A stretch of 61,324 nt of DNA, from positions 1 through 61,324 of the forward strand of contig CANCYO010000011.1 of assembly GCA_947382415.1 (NCBI GenBank), written 5' to 3'. The notes beneath the pieces are model-generated. The model did no database searches. It had not been told where the DNA came from and saw only the letters and a list, made by a program, of their open reading frames with translations. Each line of letters opens with the position of its first letter. Position 1 is the stretch's first letter. Both the position numbers and the translations under genes were made by a program. Of the stretch, positions 26,356 to 36,213 are shown piece after piece. The stretch comes from an uncultured Lachnospiraceae bacterium (lineage in GTDB: Bacteria; Bacillota; Clostridia; Lachnospirales; Lachnospiraceae).

Positions 26356-28521
26356 ATGTCCATGGAAGAACGGAAAACCAAGAAATTTACGTCCGTGATG
26401 CAGAAGAAGCTGTTGGTGCTGTTTTTGCTGATTCTGACAGCTTTTGCGGTTTTGAGCGTAAATTTGCTCTATCTGGTTAAGGAGAACGAGACTACCTATC
26501 AGAAGCAGGTTCTGTCTCAGCAGATCAGCGATTCCAAAACGATTCCCTACAGACGGGGAGACATTGTGGATGCGAAAGGAACGATCCTTGCCACCAGCGA
26601 GAAGGTTTATAATCTGCAGATTGACGCATATATCATGCAGGAGCGGGACTCTTATCTGGAACCCACGATGAAGGCGCTGGCGGAAAACTTTCCCCAGCTT
26701 AACATGAGCGAGATCAGGACTTATGTGAAAGATCATCCGGAATCCCGTTATTATATTGCGCTGCGTCAGCTTTCCTTCGATGAGATCAGCGGGTTTAAGG
26801 CGGCTCAGGAGAAAAATGGCAATATACAGGGCGTTTATTTCGAGGAGGAGTACAAGCGGGTATATCCCAATGGGTCGCTGGCGGCGGATGTCATCGGTTT
26901 TACGCGCTCGGATAACGAGGGACAGTATGGTCTGGAGGAGTATTATAATGATACGCTCAACGGTACGCCCGGGAGAGAGTATGGCTATCTGAATGAGAGC
27001 GATGAGGTGGAACGGACGGTGAAAGCCGCGATCCACGGATATCGGCTTCACTCTACCATAGACACCAATATTCAGACTATCATAGAGAAATATCTGAAGG
27101 AGTTTAACGAGACCTATAAAGATGGGGCTCATGAGGGCAATGGTGCGGAAAATGTGGGCTGCATCATCATGGAGATCAACACGGGAGAAATCCTTGGCAT
27201 GGCAAGCTACCCTACCTATGATCTGAACAATACCAGAGATAAGAATACCCTGCTGGGCAGTCCCCTGATAGAGCAGTATGTCAACGAGAACGGCTATACG
27301 ATCTATCGCAATACCCATACCGTCATTACGCAGGAGGTGCTGGATTCTCTGGATGAGGAACAGGTGCTGCTAAACCTGAATAATCTGTGGAAGAATTTCT
27401 GTATTTCCAACACCTATGAGCCCGGTTCCACGGCAAAGCCTTTTACGGTGGCCGCCGCGCTGGAGAGCGGGGCAATCCTGCCTACTGACAGCTATGAATG
27501 TTACGGGGAACTGGAGGTGGGAGGGCATACGATCAAATGTCACAGCAAGTCTTACGGCGGGGAGGGAATCGTGACGGTTCAGGACTCCATCGCATGGTCC
27601 TGCAATGTTGCTCTTATGAAGATCGGCGCAAAGCTGGGGGCGGAGGAGTTCTCACGTTTTCAGAATATTTTTAACTTTGGTTTGAAGACCAATATCGATC
27701 TGGCGGGAGAGGCCAGAACAGTGAGTCTCCTGTTCCCGGCAGACGACATGAAGGCTGCGGATCTGGCCACCAACAGTTTCGGACAGAATTTTAATGTAAC
27801 CATGATCCAGATGATCGCGGGATATTGCTCTCTGATCAACGGCGGTTATTATTATGAGCCTCATCTGGTGAATAAGATTACCAATTCTAACGGGGCGGTG
27901 ATTAAAAATATCGAGCCCCGGGTGCTGAAGCAGACGGTGTCAGCCTCTACGTCGGAGTTTATCAGGCAGTCCTGCCGGGCCGTAGTCATGGAGGAGGGAG
28001 GCGCCAGAAGAACCGGAAAGACGGCCCGTCCGGCGGGTTATGCCATCGGCGGTAAGACGGGAACGGCGGAGACGTTGCCCAGAGACAATGATCAGTATGT
28101 GGTTTCTTTTATGGGGTATGCTCCCGCGGACGATCCGCAGATCGCGATTTATGTGGTGGTGGACAGGCCCAATGTGAGCAGACAGGACGATGCCAAGTAT
28201 GCCACGAAGATCGTGCGGGATGTGCTGACAGAGGTGCTGCCTTATCTGAACATTTTCATGACAGAGGAATTGTCAGAGTCGGAAAAGGCGGAGCTGCAGC
28301 AGAGGCAGCTTGCCATAACCACCATGTATGCGGAGCAGATTGAACAGGAAAAGCGGGAGGCTCTGGAAGCGGCGGAGGCTGCCATGGCGGTTCGGGATGA
28401 GGGAGTGGATCCCAATATCGGAGACGATCCGGGTGAGGGAGGACTACTGGGGGACAGCCCGGTGAATCCCGGTCTGTCGGGAGACGATCAGGTGCAGGAG
28501 CCTCCGGGGAATGCGCCCTGA
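26356..28521 (+). CDS. Class B penicillin-binding protein (septal/SpoVD-like transpeptidase)
   Basis: A 721-residue D,D-transpeptidase. A short cytoplasmic tail and one membrane helix (residues 17-36) are followed by the PBP dimerisation domain (RRGDIVDAKG), then the transpeptidase domain with SxxK as STAK, SxN as SCN, and KTG in GGKTGTAE. The tail past the catalytic domain is acidic and rich in Gly/Pro/Asp, with no PASTA domain. It starts 12 bp after ftsL. It would cross-link septal peptidoglycan together with FtsW. Two class B PBP genes in tandem occur in many clostridia; which is FtsI/PbpB and which is SpoVD-like cannot be settled from sequence alone. Confidence 0.9.
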   Translation: MSMEERKTKKFTSVMQKKLLVLFLLILTAFAVLSVNLLYLVKENETTYQKQVLSQQISDSKTIPYRRGDIVDAKGTILATSEKVYNLQIDAYIMQERDSYLEPTMKALAENFPQLNMSEIRTYVKDHPESRYYIALRQLSFDEISGFKAAQEKNGNIQGVYFEEEYKRVYPNGSLAADVIGFTRSDNEGQYGLEEYYNDTLNGTPGREYGYLNESDEVERTVKAAIHGYRLHSTIDTNIQTIIEKYLKEFNETYKDGAHEGNGAENVGCIIMEINTGEILGMASYPTYDLNNTRDKNTLLGSPLIEQYVNENGYTIYRNTHTVITQEVLDSLDEEQVLLNLNNLWKNFCISNTYEPGSTAKPFTVAAALESGAILPTDSYECYGELEVGGHTIKCHSKSYGGEGIVTVQDSIAWSCNVALMKIGAKLGAEEFSRFQNIFNFGLKTNIDLAGEARTVSLLFPADDMKAADLATNSFGQNFNVTMIQMIAGYCSLINGGYYYEPHLVNKITNSNGAVIKNIEPRVLKQTVSASTSEFIRQSCRAVVMEEGGARRTGKTARPAGYAIGGKTGTAETLPRDNDQYVVSFMGYAPADDPQIAIYVVVDRPNVSRQDDAKYATKIVRDVLTEVLPYLNIFMTEELSESEKAELQQRQLAITTMYAEQIEQEKREALEAAEAAMAVRDEGVDPNIGDDPGEGGLLGDSPVNPGLSGDDQVQEPPGNAP

Positions 28522-28583
28522 CGCTGAAGGGAGCAGGCCGGATGGGAATCCGGAAGGGCTCTTCTGCAAATAGAGACAGTCAT

Positions 28584-28632
28584 AACCTCATAAAAGCAGG
28601 AATACAGTATAGCAACCCTGTTTTATGAGGTT
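28584..28632 (+). promoter_or_regulatory. Hairpin covering the ribosome binding site of the second PBP
   Basis: AACCTCATAAAA (28584-28595) pairs perfectly with TTTTATGAGGTT (28621-28632), extended by CAGG/CCTG past one bulged G, with a 16-base loop. The TGAGG that serves the ATG at 28637 lies in the right arm, so the folded RNA would hide it. Only a short broken T-run follows, so a terminator is less likely than translational control. Confidence 0.6.
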
Positions 28633-28636
28633 TTGT

Positions 28637-30367
28637 ATGGAGTATAATCGCATTTTTCACCGCAGAAAGATTATGACCCTGTTTTTTATACTGACAGCGG
28701 CTTTTGTGTTTCTGTTCGGAAGACTGATCTATCTGATGGTGTGGAGGGCGGATCATTATTCGGAGCTGGCCACGCAGCTACACGAGAGGGAGCGCAGTAT
28801 CAAGGCTGCCCGGGGGAGAATCCTTGACAGAAACGGGGAGGTGCTTGCGGACAACAAGACGGTCTGTACCATCTCGGTCATCTATAATCAGATTGAGAAT
28901 CCCGAGGAGGTGATAGAAGTCCTCTCGAAGGAGTTGGAACTGTCCGAGGAGACCGTGCGAAAGAAGGTGGAAAAGTACTCTTCCATGGAGCGGGTGAAGA
29001 GCAATGTAGACAAGGACATCGGCGACCGTATACGGGAGTACGATCTGCCCGGAGTGAAGGTAGACGAGGATTACAAACGCTATTATCCCTATGGGGAGCT
29101 GGGCAGCAAGGTGCTGGGATTCACCGGGGCGGATAATCAGGGTATTGTGGGACTGGAGGTGGTCTACGAGGACTGTCTGCAGGGGCAGCCCGGTACCATT
29201 CTCACCGTGACGGACGCCTCCGGTATCGAGGTGGAGCGCATGGGAGAGCGGCGTATCGAGCCCGTTCCCGGGAACGATCTGCGTATCAGCCTGGACAGAA
29301 ATATCCAGACTTATGCCACCCAGCTTGCTTATCAGGCCATGGAGACGAAGGAGGCGGAGAGCGTCTACATATTGGTGATGAATCCGCAGAACGGAGAGAT
29401 TTACGCCTGTGTGAATGTGCCGGAATTTGATCTGAATGATCCCTATGAGCTGCCGGAGGGCACACCAGAGGGACTCTCCGCGGAACAGAAGCAGGATATC
29501 CTGAATAATACCTGGAGAAACGGCTGTATCAATGATACCTATGAGCCCGGTTCCACTTTCAAGATCATTACGGCGGCCGCGGGACTGGAGTCGGGGGTGG
29601 TGACTCCCGAGAGCAGTTTTTCCTGTCCGGGATTTATCGTTGTGGATGACAGGAAGATCAGATGCCATAAGGTGGGAGGGCATGGCAGCGAGGACTTTGT
29701 ACACGCCACCATGAATTCCTGTAACCCTGTTTTTATCACTGTTGGGCTGCGCATGGGAGTGGAGCAGTATTATCAGTATTTTGAGCAGTTTGGATTAAAG
29801 ACCAAAACCGGTGTGGATCTGCCCGGGGAGGCGGGAACCATCATGCATAAGATGGAGGACATGGGAAATGTGGAGCTGGCTACTGTGTCTTTCGGGCAGT
29901 CCTTTCAGATCACGCCCATTCAGCTTCTGACTACGGCGTCTTCCATCGTAAACGGCGGAAACCGTATCACGCCCCATCTGGGAATCGAGGCTGTGGACAG
30001 CGAGGGAAACGTGGTAGAGACCTTTGAATATCCTGTGAAAGAGGGAATCGTCTCGGAGGAGACCAGTGCCACCATGCGGGAGATTCTGGAGAAGGTAGTC
30101 AGCGAAGGAGGCGGCAAAAACGGTCAGGTGGAGGGGTATCGTGTGGGAGGCAAGACGGCCACCAGTCAGACTCTGCCGAGAGGAACCGGACGCTACATAG
30201 CTTCTTTCGTCGGATTTGCGCCGGCGGATGATCCTCAGGTCATCGCCATCGCCATTGTGACGAACCCCAAGGGCGTGTATTATGGAGGTCAGGTTTCCGC
30301 GCCCATCGTCCGTCAGCTTTTTGAAAATATCCTTCCGTATTTGGGAATAATGGAGTATAATCAATGA
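28637..30367 (+). CDS. Class B penicillin-binding protein, second tandem copy
   Basis: A 576-residue D,D-transpeptidase: a short basic start, one membrane helix (FILTAAFVFLFGRLIYLMV), dimerisation domain (ARGRILDRNG), then STFK in YEPGSTFKI, SCN in NSCNPVF, and KTA in GGKTATSQT in place of the usual KTG. KTA is an uncommon third motif and may alter beta-lactam affinity; this is an inference. The ATG at 28637 (behind TGAGG) is preferred; an in-frame ATG at 28625 lacks a site. The stop overlaps the mraY start (ATGA). Confidence 0.88.
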   Translation: MEYNRIFHRRKIMTLFFILTAAFVFLFGRLIYLMVWRADHYSELATQLHERERSIKAARGRILDRNGEVLADNKTVCTISVIYNQIENPEEVIEVLSKELELSEETVRKKVEKYSSMERVKSNVDKDIGDRIREYDLPGVKVDEDYKRYYPYGELGSKVLGFTGADNQGIVGLEVVYEDCLQGQPGTILTVTDASGIEVERMGERRIEPVPGNDLRISLDRNIQTYATQLAYQAMETKEAESVYILVMNPQNGEIYACVNVPEFDLNDPYELPEGTPEGLSAEQKQDILNNTWRNGCINDTYEPGSTFKIITAAAGLESGVVTPESSFSCPGFIVVDDRKIRCHKVGGHGSEDFVHATMNSCNPVFITVGLRMGVEQYYQYFEQFGLKTKTGVDLPGEAGTIMHKMEDMGNVELATVSFGQSFQITPIQLLTTASSIVNGGNRITPHLGIEAVDSEGNVVETFEYPVKEGIVSEETSATMREILEKVVSEGGGKNGQVEGYRVGGKTATSQTLPRGTGRYIASFVGFAPADDPQVIAIAIVTNPKGVYYGGQVSAPIVRQLFENILPYLGIMEYNQ

Positions 30368-31329
30368 GGGAAAGTATCATGAGTCTTGTGGGGGCCGCCC
30401 TTGCGGCCTTTGTCATCACTGCGGCGGGAGGTCCTGTTGTAATCCCCTTCCTGCGGCGTTTAAAGTGCGGGCAGACTGTGCGTGACGACGGTCCGGCGAG
30501 CCATCTGAAAAAGGATGGGACTCCCACCATGGGAGGGATTCTCATGCTCTTTGGCGTGGTGATCGTGTCCCTGTATTTTGTGGAGGGCAATCCCGAAGTC
30601 ATGCCGGTGCTCTTTATGACAGTGGGATTTGGGATGATCGGTTTTATAGATGATTATATCAAGGTGGTGTGCAGGCGCTCTATGGGGCTGCGGGCCTGGC
30701 AGAAGCTTCTGCTTCAAGTGATGGTGACAGCCGTCTTTGCACATTATCTGGTCTCTTATACGGATGTGCCTTTGGCCATGGAACTGCCGGGGTTCCAGGG
30801 AGTCTGGCTGGATTTTGGACGCTGGAATCTGTTCTTCTTATTTTTTATTGTACTGGGTACTGTGAACGGCATTAATCTCACCGACGGTCTGGACGGTCTG
30901 GCGGGCAGTGTCACGGTGATCGTGGCAGTGTTCTTCACGGTGGCGGCCATAGGACGCCGGAGCGGGATAGCCCCCGTCACCTGTGCGGTGGTGGGAGTGT
31001 TGTTCGGATTTCTGTTGTTCAATGCCCATCCCGCCAGAGTATTCATGGGAGATACGGGGTCTCTTGCGCTGGGCGGATTTGTGGCGGCCTGCGGTTATCT
31101 GCTGCAGATGCCCTTATACATAGCGATCGTCGGTTTTGTGTATCTGGTTGAGACGGGGAGCGTGATCCTGCAGGTGCTTTATTTCAAGACAACCGGCGGG
31201 AAACGGCTGTTTAAGATGGCGCCGCTGCATCATCATTTTGAGCTCTGCGGCTGGTCGGAGACGGCCATTGTGGCTCTGTTTACCATCGTGACCGCGCTCA
31301 TGTGTCTGGCGGTGCTGATGTGCGCGTGA
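30364..31329 (+). CDS. mraY: Phospho-MurNAc-pentapeptide transferase MraY
   Basis: A 321-residue polytopic membrane enzyme that makes lipid I from UDP-MurNAc-pentapeptide and undecaprenyl phosphate. Conserved motifs are GTPTMGG, FIDDYIKV (Asp pair), NLTDGLDGLA and NAHPARVFMGDTGSL with catalytic Asp, and the HHHFE loop (APLHHHFEL). About ten membrane helices. The ATG overlaps the stop of the preceding PBP gene, which suggests translational coupling. Confidence 0.96.
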   Translation: MRESIMSLVGAALAAFVITAAGGPVVIPFLRRLKCGQTVRDDGPASHLKKDGTPTMGGILMLFGVVIVSLYFVEGNPEVMPVLFMTVGFGMIGFIDDYIKVVCRRSMGLRAWQKLLLQVMVTAVFAHYLVSYTDVPLAMELPGFQGVWLDFGRWNLFFLFFIVLGTVNGINLTDGLDGLAGSVTVIVAVFFTVAAIGRRSGIAPVTCAVVGVLFGFLLFNAHPARVFMGDTGSLALGGFVAACGYLLQMPLYIAIVGFVYLVETGSVILQVLYFKTTGGKRLFKMAPLHHHFELCGWSETAIVALFTIVTALMCLAVLMCA

Positions 31330-31413
31330 GATCGTATTTGAGGAAAAAACGGCACCAAACAGGTACATACTGAAAAAAGCAATGTCCGTAAAATGCGGAC
31401 AGGGGGTATTGAT

Positions 31414-32805
31414 ATGGAATTTCGGAATGTAAAGACGCTTGTGATCGGATCCGGTATCAGTGGGATCGGGGCGGTAAGTCTCCTGGGACATATGGGAGCG
31501 GATATCATTCTCTTTGACGGAAGCGACAAGGTGACGGCGGAGGATCTGCAGGACAAATTAAATGCAGAACTCTCAGACCAGTGTATGGAATATCCTCCGT
31601 ATTGTATTGCGGGAGAGCTTCCTGTGGAGGCGGAGGAACAGGTGGAGGCGGCGGTGCTCAGTCCCGGTGTGCCTACGGATATTCCGCTGGTCAACAGACT
31701 GCGGGACAGAGGAGTGCCCATATTGGGAGAGATTGAGCTGGCCTTTCTGGCGGAGAAAGGGCGCATGGCGGCCATAACCGGAACCAACGGAAAGACTACG
31801 ACCACCACTCTGGTGGGGGAGATCATGCGGGCGCATCTGGGCGCGGATAAAGTGTTTGTGGTGGGAAATATCGGGAATCCCTACACCATGGAGGTATTAA
31901 AAACCGCTTCCGACACGGTGACAGTTGGGGAGATCAGCTCCTTTCAATTAGAAACCGTACATAGTTTCCGGCCCCATGTCTCGGCTATCCTGAACATTAC
32001 GCCGGATCATCTGAACAGGCATCACACCATGGAGGCCTATGCGGCAGCCAAGGAAGCCGTGGCATGCAATCAGGATCAAAGCGATATCTGTGTGCTTAAT
32101 GCGGATAACGGTTATACGGCGGACTTCGCACAGAGATGTCCGGCAAGGGCAGTGCTCTTTTCTTCACAGCGGGAGCTGCGTGACGGATATTATCTGAGAG
32201 GAGATCATATCGTAAAGAGTGTGGACGGCGAGGCCCGGGTGCTGTTGGATATCCATCGGGATATGAAGCTTGTGGGGCTCTGCAATGTGGAGAATGTGAT
32301 GGCGGCAATCGCCGTCTCCGAGGGCATGGGAGTGCCCATGGAGACTATATTGCGGGTGGTACGGGAGTTTCAGGCAGTGGAACACCGCATTGAATTTGTG
32401 GCCACCAAGGCCGGGGTGGATTACTATAACGATTCCAAGGGAACCAATCCCGACGCGGCCATTCAGGGTATTCGCGCCATGAGCAAGCCCACGGTTCTCA
32501 TCGGGGGCGGATATGACAAGGGCGGAGAATTCGACGAATGGATCGAGAGCTTTGAGGGAAAAGTGAAATATCTGGTTCTCATCGGGCAGACCAGAGAGAA
32601 GATCGCGGACTGTGCCAGAAGGCATGGGTTTGATGAGGAGAGGATCCGGTTTGCAGACAGCTTTCCGGAATGTCTGCAGCTTTGTACCGCTCTGGCAGAG
32701 GCCGGGGATGCGGTGCTTTTGTCTCCCGCCTGCGCAAGCTGGGGGATGTTCCCCAATTATGAGGTGAGAGGACAGCAGTTTAAGGAGTATGTGAATGGCA
32801 GGTAA
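31414..32805 (+). CDS. murD: UDP-MurNAc-L-alanine:D-glutamate ligase MurD
   Basis: A 463-residue Mur ligase adding D-Glu. An N-terminal Rossmann-like domain (VIGSGISGIGA) binds the UDP substrate, GTNGKTTTT is the ATP loop, and NITPDHLNRH and YNDSKGTNPDA mark the central and C-terminal domains. ATG at 31414 is used because AGGGGG lies in front; an upstream ATG at 31393 lacks a site. The 3' end overlaps ftsW by 11 bp. Confidence 0.96.
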   Translation: MEFRNVKTLVIGSGISGIGAVSLLGHMGADIILFDGSDKVTAEDLQDKLNAELSDQCMEYPPYCIAGELPVEAEEQVEAAVLSPGVPTDIPLVNRLRDRGVPILGEIELAFLAEKGRMAAITGTNGKTTTTTLVGEIMRAHLGADKVFVVGNIGNPYTMEVLKTASDTVTVGEISSFQLETVHSFRPHVSAILNITPDHLNRHHTMEAYAAAKEAVACNQDQSDICVLNADNGYTADFAQRCPARAVLFSSQRELRDGYYLRGDHIVKSVDGEARVLLDIHRDMKLVGLCNVENVMAAIAVSEGMGVPMETILRVVREFQAVEHRIEFVATKAGVDYYNDSKGTNPDAAIQGIRAMSKPTVLIGGGYDKGGEFDEWIESFEGKVKYLVLIGQTREKIADCARRHGFDEERIRFADSFPECLQLCTALAEAGDAVLLSPACASWGMFPNYEVRGQQFKEYVNGR

Positions 32806-33958
32806 AGGGCGCAGGAAGAGAAAAGAACAAACAGAATACTTTTTTGACTACAGTCTGCTGGTCATTGTACTCTTTCTGTTGGGCTTTGGGCTGGTCATGA
32901 TCTATTCCGCCAGCTCTTATACCGCGTTTCAGGATTATAAGGGGGATTCCGGGCATTTTATGAAGCGTCAGCTTCTGGCCATCATCATCGGGCTGGTCCT
33001 GATGATCGTGGTGGCCAATATCGACTATCATTTCTGGGCCCGGTTCTATCTGTTGGGGTATATCGTGTCCGCCGTATCGATCCTGGTGGTGTTGACGCCT
33101 CTTGGTATCGAGTCCCACAATGCCAGAAGGTGGTTTCGTATTCCGGGTATTCCGCTTCAGGTGCAGCCTGCGGAGATTGCAAAGGTGGGAATGATCCTGT
33201 TTCTGGCGGTGATGGTTTGTAAGATGGGTAAGAGTGTGCGCAGCATGAAGGGTTTCATGATCATGATGGCCATGCCCCTTCCCATTGCTCTGGAGATCTA
33301 TTTCGTGACCCGAAACTTAAGCTCTGCGCTGATCGTCATGGCTATTTCGTTTTTGATGGTGTTCGTTGCCAGTCCTGATTATAAAAAGTTTGTGCTGATG
33401 GGGGCTGCGGGTGTGGCTGCGGCTGCGCTTCTGGTGGCTGTGATCGTCAGTACGGGCGGAGAGGGCGGTTTCAGAAGCGGGCGTATCGTGGCATGGCTCG
33501 ATCCGGAGAGCCAGGCGCAGGATAAGGGCTTTCAGACGCTGCAGGGGCTTTATGCCATCGGCAGCGGCGGCATCTGGGGCAAGGGGCTGGGGCAGAGTAT
33601 GCAGAAGCTGAAATTCCTGCCGGAGTCCCAGAATGATATGATCTTTTCGATTATATGTGAGGAGCTGGGGCTGTTCGGCGCCATCGCCGTCATCGTGATG
33701 TTTATTATGCTCATCTGGCGTATGATGATCATTGCAAACAATGCCTCGGATCTGTTTGGAGCCATGTTGGTGGTGGGGGTGATCGGACACATCGCGGTGC
33801 AGGCGATCCTGAATATCGCCGTTGTGACCAACACTATTCCCAATACTGGAATTTCCCTGCCGTTTATCAGTTACGGAGGTTCTTCGGTCATGTTTCTTCT
33901 GATCGAGGTGGGAATGGTGTTAAGCGTTGCCAAACGTATTCAGCTGCGGGAACTGTAG
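32795..33958 (+). CDS. ftsW: SEDS-family peptidoglycan polymerase FtsW
   Basis: A 387-residue ten-helix membrane glycosyltransferase that polymerises lipid II at the septum with a partner class B PBP. Seen motifs: FMKRQLLAI, QPAEIAKVGMILFLA, and the C-terminal NTGISLPFISYGGSS. The highly basic cytoplasmic start (GKGRRKRKEQ) is usual. AAGGAG lies seven bases before the ATG. SpoVE, a sporulation-specific relative, cannot be excluded, but its position among murD and murA favours FtsW. Confidence 0.9.
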   Translation: MAGKGRRKRKEQTEYFFDYSLLVIVLFLLGFGLVMIYSASSYTAFQDYKGDSGHFMKRQLLAIIIGLVLMIVVANIDYHFWARFYLLGYIVSAVSILVVLTPLGIESHNARRWFRIPGIPLQVQPAEIAKVGMILFLAVMVCKMGKSVRSMKGFMIMMAMPLPIALEIYFVTRNLSSALIVMAISFLMVFVASPDYKKFVLMGAAGVAAAALLVAVIVSTGGEGGFRSGRIVAWLDPESQAQDKGFQTLQGLYAIGSGGIWGKGLGQSMQKLKFLPESQNDMIFSIICEELGLFGAIAVIVMFIMLIWRMMIIANNASDLFGAMLVVGVIGHIAVQAILNIAVVTNTIPNTGISLPFISYGGSSVMFLLIEVGMVLSVAKRIQLREL

Positions 33959-34026
33959 GCACATTTTCGTAGGTTTCGACATACAATACAGAAGTCCCTT
34001 AAATTTCAGAAACAGGGTGGTATTGT

Positions 34027-35325
34027 ATGACAACATTTCATATTCACGGCGGCATTCCCTTACAGGGAGAGGTACGTATTCAGGGCTCCAAAAATGCGGC
34101 GCTGCCCATACTGGCGGCTACTCTGCTCACCGGGGATACCTCCGACATCCGCAACTGTCCTCAGATTGCGGATGTGCAGCATATGGTGAGCCTGCTGCAG
34201 AGTCTGGGATGTCGGGTGCGCCGCAGCGGGGACGGCTATCTGGTGGACAGCGCCCGGGCGGGGGCCCGCAATATGTCGGGGGACGCCATCACAGGCATGC
34301 GCTCTTCGCTGTGTCTGCTGGGGGCCATGCTGGGACGCTTCGGCGAGGTGGCCATGGAGCATCCCGGCGGCTGTGTCATCGGGAAACGTCCCATCGATCT
34401 GCATTTGAGAGCGCTGGAGAAGATGGGCGTCTCGTTCTCTGAGGAGGATGGGAAGCTGATCGGAAAGGTGGGCAGGCTTCAGGGTGCGGACATCCGTCTG
34501 TCGATCTCAAGTGTGGGGGCGACGGAAAATATTTTGCTGGCGGCGGTACAGGCTGAGGGTTACACTACCATTACAGGAGCGGCCAAAGAGCCGGAGGTGG
34601 AGGCTCTCTGCCGGTATCTTACAGCCTGTGGCGCTCAAATAGAAGGCGTGGGAACCTCCATTCTCGGCATCAGAGGCGGAGAACCCCTCCACGGGACAGA
34701 ATTTACCGTTCCGGCAGACCGCATTGTGGCGGGGACTTATCTGTTTGCCTGTGTGGGCTGCGGGGGCAGCGTGTTGTTGGAGAATGCTCCCTGTGGACAG
34801 CTTGAGGCTGTGATACAGACGGCGGAACGGATGGGAGCCCGATGTCAGATAGACCGCCGGGAGGGCGGCAGTGATATCTGTGGCGCGGATTATGGACATG
34901 AGAGCGGACTTTATGTGCAGGCCCCGGAGAGACCCCGGGCACTTTCGAGGCTGCGCACGGCAGTCTACCCCGGGTTTCCCACGGATCTGCAGTCCATGGC
35001 GCTGGCGGTGTTGACCCGGGCCGACGGGAAGAGCTGTATTGAGGAGACTATTTTTGAGAACCGGTTCCGGGTGGTGGACGCTCTGAAGAGTATGGGCGCG
35101 GACCTTGAGCATTACACCCCCAATATCGTTCTGGTGCGGGGAGTGCCTTCCCTGCGGGGAGCCAGAGTGGAGGCCAGAGAACTCAGAGGAGGAGCGGCGC
35201 TTGTACTGGCCGGACTGATGGCCGAGGGTGAGAGCGAGGTCATGGGCTGCGCTTATATTGAGCGGGGCTATGAGAATATCGGAAAAGATTTGAGAGATTT
35301 GGGAGCGCGTATAGTCAGTGTTTAA
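34027..35325 (+). CDS. murA: UDP-GlcNAc 1-carboxyvinyltransferase MurA
   Basis: A 432-residue cytoplasmic enzyme of the first committed step in peptidoglycan synthesis, and the target of fosfomycin. The N-terminal GSKNAALPILAA holds the catalytic Lys-Asn pair. The loop HPGGCVIGKRPIDLHL carries the Cys at the position alkylated by fosfomycin, so sensitivity of the enzyme is expected. Many Firmicutes have a second murA elsewhere; this copy sits where murG and murC are found in B. subtilis-like clusters. Confidence 0.95.
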   Translation: MTTFHIHGGIPLQGEVRIQGSKNAALPILAATLLTGDTSDIRNCPQIADVQHMVSLLQSLGCRVRRSGDGYLVDSARAGARNMSGDAITGMRSSLCLLGAMLGRFGEVAMEHPGGCVIGKRPIDLHLRALEKMGVSFSEEDGKLIGKVGRLQGADIRLSISSVGATENILLAAVQAEGYTTITGAAKEPEVEALCRYLTACGAQIEGVGTSILGIRGGEPLHGTEFTVPADRIVAGTYLFACVGCGGSVLLENAPCGQLEAVIQTAERMGARCQIDRREGGSDICGADYGHESGLYVQAPERPRALSRLRTAVYPGFPTDLQSMALAVLTRADGKSCIEETIFENRFRVVDALKSMGADLEHYTPNIVLVRGVPSLRGARVEARELRGGAALVLAGLMAEGESEVMGCAYIERGYENIGKDLRDLGARIVSV

Positions 35326-36058
35326 GCTACGAAGAGGAAGAAGAATATTCATAATGTCATTGATCGTTTTGGCAGTGCTTTCGATCCTTTTCGGTGTGGG
35401 ATGGTATGTGTGGGATATGCATACCGTCCGCACCGTGTATGTGGAAGGGAATGTGCACTACACGGAGGATGAGATCAAGGCGCTTGTGATGGACGGGGTG
35501 TTTGGCGACAATTCCCTCTATCTCTCGATGAAGTACAAGAATCGCGGGATCACGGACGTGCCTTTTGTGGATGCCATGGATGTGAATATTCTGGCGCCGG
35601 ACACTATCAGGATCACCGTCTATGAGAAGGCGCTGGCGGGCTATGTGAAGTATATGGGGACTTATGTGTACTTTGACAAGGACGGTTATGTGGTGGAGAG
35701 CTCCGCGGTACGAACTGCCGGAATCCCGCAGGTCACGGGTCTCTCCTTTGATTATATCGTTTTAGGAGAGCCACTGCCGGTGCAGGAGGAGCATGAGGAG
35801 GTGTTTGGCACGATTCTGGAGCTGACAAAGCTTCTGAATAAATATGAACTGATGGCGGACAGAATCTATTTTCATCCGGATTCCCAGATCACGCTCTATT
35901 TTGGCAGTGTCAGGGCTGCCCTTGGCAATGAGCCCGCAAGACTGGAGGACAAGCTGATGCGTCTGCCCAAGATGCTGCCGGGGCTGGAGGGCAGAGCGGG
36001 AACCATTCAGATGGAATCTTATAATGAGAAAGGAGATTATACCTTTAAACCGGAGTGA
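35318..36058 (+). CDS. divIB: Cell-division protein DivIB/FtsQ
   Basis: A 246-residue bitopic protein: a basic start, one membrane helix (IMSLIVLAVLSILFGVGWYV), a POTRA domain starting VRTVYVEGNVHYTEDEI, and a beta domain with VYFDKDGYVVE typical of FtsQ/DivIB. The start is GTG, overlapping the end of murA by 8 bp. It joins FtsL and DivIC in the septal complex that activates FtsW. Confidence 0.92.
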   Translation: MFKLRRGRRIFIMSLIVLAVLSILFGVGWYVWDMHTVRTVYVEGNVHYTEDEIKALVMDGVFGDNSLYLSMKYKNRGITDVPFVDAMDVNILAPDTIRITVYEKALAGYVKYMGTYVYFDKDGYVVESSAVRTAGIPQVTGLSFDYIVLGEPLPVQEEHEEVFGTILELTKLLNKYELMADRIYFHPDSQITLYFGSVRAALGNEPARLEDKLMRLPKMLPGLEGRAGTIQMESYNEKGDYTFKPE

Positions 36059-36118
36059 TCATGAACGGGTTATATAAAAGCAATTATGAATCAATTATGA
36101 ATTTTTGTAAAAAATGTG

Positions 36119-36147
36119 TTGATAAATTTGTGAAATAATTATATGAT
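36119..36147 (+). promoter_or_regulatory. ftsZ promoter
   Basis: TTGATA (36119-36124), a 17-bp spacer and TATGAT (36142-36147), five of six matches in each box, lie in the 155-bp gap before ftsZ. This gives ftsZ its own transcript in addition to read-through from divIB. Confidence 0.68.
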
Positions 36148-36213
36148 AGACTATATGGAGTCTTTAGAGGGATGCCGTAAAAGGATTCCTTATGGAAAAG
36201 GAGGACTGAACCT

